A stretch of 6,868 nucleotides of DNA from positions 1 through 6,868 of the forward strand of contig CAJCIF010000537.1 of NCBI GenBank assembly GCA_903970355.1. The letters run 5' to 3'. Below are positions 1 through 5,066 of the stretch, piece by piece. This stretch comes from Actinomycetota bacterium. Its GTDB lineage: Bacteria; Cyanobacteriota; Vampirovibrionia; Obscuribacterales; Obscuribacteraceae. The notes beneath the pieces are model-generated. The model was not told the origin of the DNA, searched no databases, and saw nothing but the letters and a program-made list of their open reading frames with translations. Position 1 is the stretch's first letter; each line of letters starts with the position of its first letter. Made by a program: the position numbers and the translations under genes.

Positions 1-607
1 CTTCGTAACTGGCTTGTCGAATTGGAGACCCGTTATCACCGGAATTTGCATTGAACATCGCCGAAAAGAGAGGCGCCTTACCTTCGGACTGTTGTTCTCC
101 CGTAATGGAGAGATTAGGTAATGATCCAGCCGCGACATGAGTCCGGCCGCTTCGCGTGTCTGAAGTGTGGTGATGCGTTATCGTTCGGCTGGCAACCTGT
201 TCATGGAGAGGATGGTGGACACCATTGTTGGAATCCCTGGCGCTGACAATCTGAAAATGCGCGCCGTCACTCGATGTGGCTGCTAGAAGAGTTTGCTCGC
301 TTTTGGTTGAACCATTCTGTTGAATTTCAACAAGGCTTATTTTTGAAATCCTGCCGTGCAATTCCTGGGCCCGAATTTGTAGATTGTGAGCGTGACCGCC
401 TTTATCTGTCAGGCTGAGTGCCTTAACCCCAGCCTGATGAAGAGCAACCAAATTGTGAACACGAGACTGAGCCGGTGTTTTTGAATCGAGAAGTCCATGG
501 GTCAGCTTGTCGTGTTTATGCACATCATCAACCAACTTCGGGTGGGGATGATGTTTGCTGTCCAAATCTGCCCGTGGGTGCGGGGTAAGTTCAATCGGTT
601 TAGTCAT
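1..607 (-). CDS. Histidine-rich protein of unknown function (N-terminal part, cut by window edge)
   Basis: I do not recognise this protein. Read on the minus strand from ATG at 607, the frame stays open for 202 codons to the left edge, so the C-terminus is missing. The visible part is hydrophilic, with no signal peptide or membrane segment. It holds about 20 histidines in 202 residues, clustered at residues 10-37 (including HHPHP and HKHDKLTH), 131-135 and 145-147 (HHH). The rest is Ser/Gln/Asn-rich and looks partly disordered. A short AAGG lies just upstream of the ATG, a weak ribosome site; no better start is visible. The uninterrupted frame and its position divergent from the Dabb operon support a real gene. 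Metal binding is possible from composition alone, but no known metal-site pattern can be named. Confidence 0.6.
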   Translation of the reverse strand, partial: MTKPIELTPHPRADLDSKHHPHPKLVDDVHKHDKLTHGLLDSKTPAQSRVHNLVALHQAGVKALSLTDKGGHAHNLQIRAQELHGRISKISLVEIQQNGSTKSEQTLLAATSSDGAHFQIVSARDSNNGVHHPLHEQVASRTITHHHTSDTRSGRTHVAAGSLPNLSITGEQQSEGKAPLFSAMFNANSGDNGSPIRQASYE

Positions 608-638
608 ATACCTTGAGACCGGAGGTACATTTGCGAAT

Positions 639-690
639 ATATGGCCGAGGAAGCCATATGACAAGGCGGCATCTACGTAGCATTGCCGCC
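639..690. repeat. Two adjacent stem-loops between divergent genes
   Basis: The first has 7-bp arms ATATGGC (639-645) and GCCATAT (653-659) around a 7-base loop. The second has 7-bp arms GGCGGCA (665-671) and TGCCGCC (684-690) around a 12-base loop that contains the palindrome CTACGTAG (673-680). Neither is followed by a T-run on either strand, so they do not look like intrinsic terminators. They lie in the leader or promoter region of the minus-strand gene at 607 and just upstream of the plus-strand operon, so they could act as operators or as structured leader RNA. The rest of 608-784 holds the promoter candidate and palindrome listed separately. Confidence 0.45.
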
Positions 691-710
691 GCCGCACACT
701 TTGCTAATGT
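683..710 (+). promoter_or_regulatory. Possible sigma70-type promoter for the Dabb-ATPase operon
   Basis: TTGCCG (683-688) is followed after 16 bases by TAATGT (705-710). TG at 702-703 gives an extended -10 element. The start of transcription would fall near 717, leaving a leader of roughly 70 bases that contains the palindrome at 748-762. The match is moderate and the -35 overlaps the right arm of the second stem-loop. Confidence 0.3.
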
Positions 711-747
711 AGGATCGCCTTGTTGCTTAGCCCTCTAAAATATTGGC

Positions 748-762
748 CATGGCAGTGCCATG
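748..762. repeat. 15-bp palindrome in the operon leader
   Basis: CATGGCA (748-754) and TGCCATG (756-762) are perfect inverted arms around a single base. The site lies downstream of the possible promoter and about ten bases before the ribosome site of the Dabb gene. That position suits a repressor operator or a small RNA hairpin affecting translation. Confidence 0.45.
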
Positions 763-772
763 CCCCAACGCT

Positions 773-779
773 AAGAAGG
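773..779 (+). promoter_or_regulatory. Ribosome binding site fixing the Dabb gene start
   Basis: AAGAAGG lies 5 bases before ATG at 785. It favours this start over the in-frame TTG at 743 and ATG at 749, which have no ribosome site and would add a non-signal-like extension ahead of a normal signal peptide. Confidence 0.6.
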
Positions 780-784
780 CAAAA

Positions 785-1210
785 ATGAAATTACAATACG
801 GACTCTGCCCAAAAGTACGACCGACGGTGATTGCTTTGCTCGCGCTTTCGGTGATCTCGTTTTCTCAGAGCACATTAGCAGGAGCAAAAGAAACAATGGA
901 GGGCAGCACAATTGTTAGGCATTTCGTTGCTCTCAAATTCAAAGATTCAGCAAAGCCGGAAGAAATAGAAGAAGTACTGAAAGAATTCAAAGCACTCAAA
1001 CAGAAGATTCCATACGTTGTGTCTATGGAAGATGGTGCAAATACCAGTCCGGAGCACCTCAATAAAGGGCTCACTCACGCGTTCTTTCTTACATTCAAAA
1101 ACACCGCCGACCGCGATCGTTATTTAGTAGATCCGGCCCACAAAGCTTTTGTAGTGTTGTTGAAAAAATCTATGGAAGATGGATTGGTATTTGATTATTC
1201 GCCCCATTGA
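785..1210 (+). CDS. Exported Dabb-domain (stress-responsive alpha/beta barrel) protein
   Basis: This 141-residue protein has a basic start, a hydrophobic stretch (about residues 13-27, TVIALLALSVISF) and a small-residue LAGA site near 31-34, as expected of a Sec signal peptide. Residues 43-138 match the Dabb family: VRHFVALKFK near the start, the DGANTSPE turn (83-90), KGLTHAFFLTF (94-104), YLVDPAHKAFV (113-123) and a terminal FDY. Dabb proteins form dimeric ferredoxin-like barrels; some are plant stress proteins, some act as cyclases or oxygen-dependent enzymes, and most bacterial ones have no known role. Most are cytoplasmic, so an export signal is noteworthy. An in-frame ATG at 896 with AGGAG 11 bases upstream (880-884) could yield a leaderless form. 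Only 4 bases separate its stop from the first ATPase, so the two are probably co-transcribed. Confidence 0.85.
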   Translation: MKLQYGLCPKVRPTVIALLALSVISFSQSTLAGAKETMEGSTIVRHFVALKFKDSAKPEEIEEVLKEFKALKQKIPYVVSMEDGANTSPEHLNKGLTHAFFLTFKNTADRDRYLVDPAHKAFVVLLKKSMEDGLVFDYSPH

Positions 1211-1214
1211 ATAG

Positions 1215-2372
1215 ATGAAAATCGAATCAATCGAGATAAACGGCTATCGCTCTGTCAAAGAGCTTAGGCTCAAACTCGGTGATGTGACTGTTCTTGTCGG
1301 TCCGAATGGCTGCGGCAAAAGCAATATTTATCAAGCCATAAAACTGGGGGCAGCTTCAGCCAGAGGACAACTTGCCAGCGAAATTATTTCAGAAGGTGGA
1401 ATCAATTCGATACTGTGGGCAGGCAAATTGCACAAACATGATGATCCATATGTGCGTATTGCGATAGCTTTTGAGGATGATCTTTCATACGAACTAGAGA
1501 TTGGAAGGGTGCCTTACAGCGATCGTATAAGTATGGACCCCGGCAAACTCCTTACGATATTCAGGCACGATCCTGATGTTAAGCGTGAGCTAGTACAGAT
1601 AAAAAATGGAAAGAAGAAAATAGCTTTATTGAGCAGGGAAGGTGGCTCCATAACGGCGCGCAATATGGATGGACGCAACGCCCAATATCCAGGCACCATA
1701 GATCAAACGGAGTCCGTGTTATCCGAAATCCGAGAGCCGCACAAATTTCCTGAACTCTCTAGTTTGCGAACAGAATTTTGCAGCTGGAGATTTTATCACA
1801 CATTTCGTACCGATTTGGATTCTCCCATTCGCCAACCGCAGCAAGCAACCCTCACTAATGTAATGAGTAATGACGGTGCCAATCTCGCTTCAGCCATTGC
1901 CACTATCATCGCGGTTGGCCATGCAGAGAGATTATTTGCTTTGATCGAAAGCGCTTTCCCAAATTCAAAATTAGTAGTAGGTGAAGACAATGGTGAAATT
2001 GCGCTGTACATGAATGCTCCGGGCGTGTGGCGTCCTCTTTCTTGTCGAGAGTTTTCGGATGGAACATTGCAGTACTTGTGCTTGCTTGCGGCTCTTCTCA
2101 CGCCCAGACCAGCGCCATTTGTGGTGCTGAATGAACCTGAAACGAGTATTCATCCGAGTTTGTTTAAACCACTTGCTGAGCTCATTTTGGATGCGTCTAA
2201 ACATTCACAGATTTTGCTCACTACCCATGCAAAGGAATTAGCAGATCTCATTAAGAAGCATAAGAACGCCCGCATAGTTGAACTTGAAAAAAAGGAAGGA
2301 GCTACTAATGTTTGTGGATCAAATAAACTGAGCCGTTACCACAACGAAAATGCTGATGATGAAGACGAGTGA
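1215..2372 (+). CDS. ABC-type AAA family ATPase, COG4637-like (paralogue 1)
   Basis: This 385-residue protein has the whole core of an ABC/SMC-type ATPase. It shows an N-terminal NGYRSVKELRLKLG segment, Walker A GPNGCGKS (29-36), signature SDGTLQ (281-286), Walker B FVVLNEPE (302-309), a D-loop-like SIHPS (311-315) and a switch His in TTH (336-338). WRFYHTFRTD (191-200) and the SILWAG block (65-70) fit the predicted-ATPase family COG4637, and its length is usual for that family. In Walker B the usual Asp is Asn (306), while the catalytic-type Glu (307) is present; other members, as I recall them, share this. The tail ends DDEDE. No clear ribosome site precedes the ATG, 4 bases after the Dabb stop, so translational coupling is likely. 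No OLD-type Toprim nuclease domain follows. Cellular role unknown; ATP-driven dimerisation, perhaps on nucleic acid, is an inference. Confidence 0.9.
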   Translation: MKIESIEINGYRSVKELRLKLGDVTVLVGPNGCGKSNIYQAIKLGAASARGQLASEIISEGGINSILWAGKLHKHDDPYVRIAIAFEDDLSYELEIGRVPYSDRISMDPGKLLTIFRHDPDVKRELVQIKNGKKKIALLSREGGSITARNMDGRNAQYPGTIDQTESVLSEIREPHKFPELSSLRTEFCSWRFYHTFRTDLDSPIRQPQQATLTNVMSNDGANLASAIATIIAVGHAERLFALIESAFPNSKLVVGEDNGEIALYMNAPGVWRPLSCREFSDGTLQYLCLLAALLTPRPAPFVVLNEPETSIHPSLFKPLAELILDASKHSQILLTTHAKELADLIKKHKNARIVELEKKEGATNVCGSNKLSRYHNENADDEDE

Positions 2373-2375
2373 AAT

Positions 2376-2380
2376 AGAGG
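2376..2380 (+). promoter_or_regulatory. Ribosome binding site supporting a TTG start for the second ATPase
   Basis: AGAGG lies 7 bases before TTG at 2388. The frame upstream is closed by the TGA of the first ATPase (2370-2372), with no ATG in between. The resulting N-terminus aligns position for position with paralogue 1 (Walker A at the same residue numbers), which supports the TTG. Confidence 0.6.
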
Positions 2381-2387
2381 CTGCCCC

Positions 2388-3521
2388 TTGGTATTAACTG
2401 ATTTCTGGACACATAACTATCGATCGGTCAAGAATATTTGGCTGAAACTTGAACGTATAGCTGTGATAGTTGGTCCGAATGGTTCTGGGAAAAGCAATTT
2501 ATATAGAGCCATTTATCTGGTTGCTTCTACCGCTACCGGTCAACTCGCACGAAGTATCGCCGATGAAGGTGGTATGGAATCCATATTATGGTCTGGTAAG
2601 TACGGAAAGAAGGAGTCCCACCAAGTGCGGCTCTCCGTTCGCCTGGACAAACTCATGTACGATCTTGTTTGTGGAATTGTTCCACCAAGAGATTATTATT
2701 CGCTCTTCTCGAAAGACTTGGAGATAAAACAAGAGGCAATTTATTTGCTTGATAAGGGCAAGAAATCCTCCATCTTGAAAAGAGGAAGAGCTGAGGTTAC
2801 CGCTCGCGATGCTTCCGGAAAAGTGAGCGATTACACAATGCGTGTAGCTTACAACGAATCGATTTTGACTGGACTTCGCGAGCCTTACAAGTATCCTCAG
2901 ATTTCCAAGCTCCGACAGGAGTTCTTGCAATGGCGTTTTTACCATCACTTCCGCACAGACAAGGATTCACCGCTACGCAAACCTCAGCGTGCCATTTTCA
3001 CCCCGGTAATGTCTCACGATGGAAGTGATTGTATTTCGGCCCTCGGCACCATTATGGAAAATGGAAACTATGAAGAGTTCCTCCAGCACTTCGACGAAGC
3101 GTTTCCAGGAAGCAGTTTGGCCATTGAGGAGACAAATGCAGGGCTGCGCTTAAAAATGAGTTCGCCGGAATTTGGCAGACCGCTGGATGCCTCTGAACTT
3201 TCCGATGGCACATTGAAATACATTTGTCTTCTCACTGCATTATTTAGTTTAGACGCGCCAAGCTTGCTGGTAATGAATGAACCGGAATCCAGCATCCATT
3301 CAAGTCTTTATGAGCCACTAGCAAAACTATTTGTGCGAGCATCGCAGGACTCTCAGTTATGGATCACGACACATTCGCAAGACCTATCGGACTATATTTT
3401 GGAATACAGTGGTTATGCACCTTTGGAACTTGAAAAGGTGGAGGGTCAAACGCAGTTGGTAGGCGTTGGCTTAGGTGGTTATAGAGAAGAGGATGACGAA
3501 GAAGAGGACGATGATTCCTAA
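2388..3521 (+). CDS. ABC-type AAA family ATPase, COG4637-like (paralogue 2)
   Basis: This 377-residue protein aligns end to end with the preceding gene, with close to half of positions identical by eye. It keeps YRSVKNIWLKLE, Walker A GPNGSGKS (29-36), SILWSG (65-70), the family block WRFYHHFRTD (182-191), signature SDGTLK (272-277), Walker B LLVMNEPE (293-300) with Asn in place of Asp, SSIHSS (301-306) and TTH (327-329). All ATP-handling motifs are intact, so it is not a decaying copy. The two differ most in the insert between residues about 85 and 155 and at the C-terminus, where this one ends in a long acidic run (EEDDEEEDDD). It is in the same frame as paralogue 1. Its stop overlaps the stop of the convergent gene on the minus strand. 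Substrate and role are unknown; a heterodimer with paralogue 1 is plausible. Confidence 0.9.
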   Translation: MVLTDFWTHNYRSVKNIWLKLERIAVIVGPNGSGKSNLYRAIYLVASTATGQLARSIADEGGMESILWSGKYGKKESHQVRLSVRLDKLMYDLVCGIVPPRDYYSLFSKDLEIKQEAIYLLDKGKKSSILKRGRAEVTARDASGKVSDYTMRVAYNESILTGLREPYKYPQISKLRQEFLQWRFYHHFRTDKDSPLRKPQRAIFTPVMSHDGSDCISALGTIMENGNYEEFLQHFDEAFPGSSLAIEETNAGLRLKMSSPEFGRPLDASELSDGTLKYICLLTALFSLDAPSLLVMNEPESSIHSSLYEPLAKLFVRASQDSQLWITTHSQDLSDYILEYSGYAPLELEKVEGQTQLVGVGLGGYREEDDEEEDDDS

Positions 3522-4375
3522 CCAGTACCCTTGCGATGCTTGCGGGTGGCGCCAACGGTCTCTTGCCCCATTATCGGTAACACCGGCGGTGGTGCATCGA
3601 TACTGGGGAAGTGCAGGTCGAAATTGGCCGCAGTTGAGGGGCTGACTTTGCTTATTGGTTGTTTGCCATCGACGGTTGCGGTTTCGCTGGTTGAGCAGGT
3701 GCGGTCGCCATTTGCGATCGTACAAGTTTCTGCACTCACATAGACAACTGGTTCGCCGTTATAGCTGGTTCTGTTGGTTCGAGTGAAGAAACCTGTGCCA
3801 TCAGGATTGCGTTGACCATAGTCAGTTATTTTCGATCCTGTGTTAGTTTGACCGGAAGCACTGTATAACTCTGTGCCATTTGGCTGTATGAAAATATATC
3901 CCGTAGAGTCAGCATGTTGGATGCCCTGATCTTCAGTTGAAACGAATCTCTCGCTCTTTCTTCCATCGGGAGAAAAGATAAAGCTGGCATCCTCGTGTGT
4001 ATGTTTTTGTGGACCAGTGCTATCCGTCGTCATTGTAGAAGTAATGGCATAGTTGCTGAATTGCGTATCCGTCCGTGTTACATGCTCATTTTCAAAGCCG
4101 CGGCTTGCAAATTGTGCAGGTGTCTCTGGGTCGACAAAGGTTTTCTCATCAACCTGAGATCTGGTACTGGATATGGTGATAGCTTTGATAATTTTGTCGG
4201 GAGTGTCGGTTATCTGGGATTCTTCTTTCTGAAAGCCCACCATCGAAAACTTTCCGGGGGTTCCAGTAATTTCATCGCGCAGGGCGGTAACGGCATTCTG
4301 GGCCGCAGCCGCTGCATCCGTACCATCGTGTATTGGGCTCGCCGGAATGAGATCTCCGGCATTTCGTTCGGCCAT
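3518..4375 (-). CDS. Ser/Thr-rich protein of unknown function
   Basis: I do not recognise this 285-residue protein. It starts at ATG 4375 with only a weak GGGACGG upstream and has no signal peptide or membrane segment. A short Ala-rich helix-like part (20-33) is followed by a Thr/Ser-rich, beta-type sequence. Several turns have the form [F/Y]-x-F-x(1-2)-P-[D/N]-G: FIFSPDG (132-138) and YIFIQPNG (160-167), with a related NPDGTGFF (190-197). This suggests repeated beta-hairpins loosely like YD or WD-like strands, but no repeat family can be assigned. The only two cysteines, C218 and C227, flank a short turn and could pair if exported. A proline-rich stretch (APPPVLP, 261-267) precedes a basic C-terminal tail (TRKHRKG). 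The longer plus-strand frame opposite it (3995-4399) lacks any coding signature. Confidence 0.7.
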   Translation of the reverse strand: MAERNAGDLIPASPIHDGTDAAAAAQNAVTALRDEITGTPGKFSMVGFQKEESQITDTPDKIIKAITISSTRSQVDEKTFVDPETPAQFASRGFENEHVTRTDTQFSNYAITSTMTTDSTGPQKHTHEDASFIFSPDGRKSERFVSTEDQGIQHADSTGYIFIQPNGTELYSASGQTNTGSKITDYGQRNPDGTGFFTRTNRTSYNGEPVVYVSAETCTIANGDRTCSTSETATVDGKQPISKVSPSTAANFDLHFPSIDAPPPVLPIMGQETVGATRKHRKGTG

Positions 4376-4402
4376 AGTTATGCCGTCCCGTCAGTCTAGT
4401 TG

Positions 4403-4431
4403 TAAATAGTTTGCCAAGCAAATGTGGCAAA
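4403..4431 (-). promoter_or_regulatory. Possible promoter with embedded inverted repeat, upstream of the Ser/Thr-rich gene
   Basis: On the minus strand TTGCCA (4430-4425) is followed after 16 bases by TATTTA (4408-4403), a fair promoter for the gene starting at 4375. A perfect inverted repeat, TTTGCCA (4410-4416) and TGGCAAA (4425-4431) with an 8-base loop, covers the -35 and spacer, as an operator would. It could instead be a weak terminator of the upstream gene ending at 4455, but the stem has few GC pairs and no T-run follows. Confidence 0.4.
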
Positions 4432-4454
4432 TGCGGGTCCGACCAGCCCCATCT

Positions 4455-4946
4455 TTAATCAGACAAAGTCTCGTAGTCGTTTTTAATGTATTCGTGTTTT
4501 GGAACTACGAAGAAAGCGCGTTTGTAGGCAAAATTGAAACGGATAGCCGGGCGTTTTGAACCTTCCGGAAAGGCTAGAAGATCGTTTTTGTCCAGGCTAG
4601 TAGCCGCAGTTACGCAAGCTTTTGCTAACTCCGGATTGCCGGATTGTTTTACTAATTCGGCAGTGAGATTTTGCTCTCGGTCGATTGTAATGCGCACGGC
4701 AGCGGTACCCATAAGCCTCCCGGCATATTTATGCACAGCCTGTGAAAGTGCTTTTCCGACCCGATGATGCCAGCGATCCCATGCCAGCACCGATTCCGAT
4801 GTGCCAAGCTCGAAGGAGTTTTGTTCGGCTTCCAGCTTGATTGGATCGGTGGATTTTTCATGGGACTTCGCCGACGCATTTAAGCCAGCACTCAAGAAGA
4901 GCACCAATGCCAAGATGGCTGGGATGAATGGTAGCTTTTGCGCCAA
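4455..4946 (-). CDS. Small exported protein with a TonB C-terminal-like domain
   Basis: This 163-residue protein starts at TTG 4946; an in-frame TAG a few codons upstream excludes a longer form, and the TTG keeps Lys4 ahead of the hydrophobic core. Residues 8-21 are the signal core and NASA|KS (23-28) is a good signal peptidase I site. After an acidic linker, WDRWHHRVGKALSQAV (56-71), VRITIDREQNLTAELVKQSG (84-103), a Leu/Ala helix (105-118), LAFPEGSKRPAIRFNF (124-139) follow the order of the TonB/TolA C-terminal fold: amphipathic helix, beta pair with the xxSGN turn, helix, FP turn and last strand. It lacks a membrane anchor and the Pro-rich spacer of true TonB, so it is probably a free periplasmic protein. 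Partner unknown. The ribosome site is weak. Confidence 0.7.
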   Translation of the reverse strand: MAQKLPFIPAILALVLFLSAGLNASAKSHEKSTDPIKLEAEQNSFELGTSESVLAWDRWHHRVGKALSQAVHKYAGRLMGTAAVRITIDREQNLTAELVKQSGNPELAKACVTAATSLDKNDLLAFPEGSKRPAIRFNFAYKRAFFVVPKHEYIKNDYETLSD

Positions 4947-4980
4947 TTTTGTTTTCTATGATCAATTAGTGGTTTCTTCC

Positions 4981-5008
4981 ATCTTAGCTAGCTTTTAGGC
5001 CGTTGCAA
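4981..5008 (-). promoter_or_regulatory. Possible promoter for the TonB-like gene
   Basis: On the minus strand TTGCAA (5008-5003) and TAAGAT (4986-4981) are 16 bases apart. Transcription would begin about 28 bases before the TTG start at 4946. The palindrome AGCTAGCT sits in the spacer next to the -10. Confidence 0.35.
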
Positions 5009-5010
5009 AC

Positions 5011-5034
5011 CGGATGTAATGTCATTCGCATCCG
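5011..5034. repeat. Stem-loop just downstream of the nuclease-like gene
   Basis: CGGATG (5011-5016) and CATCCG (5029-5034) form a 6-bp stem with a 12-base loop, about 33 bases past the stop of the gene ending at 5067. On the minus strand it is followed by GGTTTGC, not a proper T-run, so a terminator call is weak. It could also be a regulatory hairpin upstream of the TonB-like promoter. Confidence 0.3.
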
Positions 5035-5066
5035 AGTTTTGCATATTGCTGAGCCCTACTTTGACC

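Noticed and set aside
743..784. Longer start of the Dabb gene at TTG 743 or ATG 749
   Set aside because: There is no ribosome site before them, and the added residues would precede a normal signal peptide. AAGAAGG sits correctly for ATG 785.
1796..2101. 101-codon minus-strand frame within the first ATPase
   Set aside because: It is antisense to conserved ATPase motifs and shows no features of its own.
1215..2372. OLD-family defence nuclease (ATPase plus Toprim)
   Set aside because: The protein ends soon after the switch His, and no Toprim acidic motifs follow in it or in the next gene.
3995..4399. 134-codon plus-strand frame opposite the Ser/Thr-rich gene
   Set aside because: It lies wholly in the shadow of the longer minus-strand frame, has no ribosome site and gives a Cys-rich, domain-free translation typical of a reverse-frame artefact.
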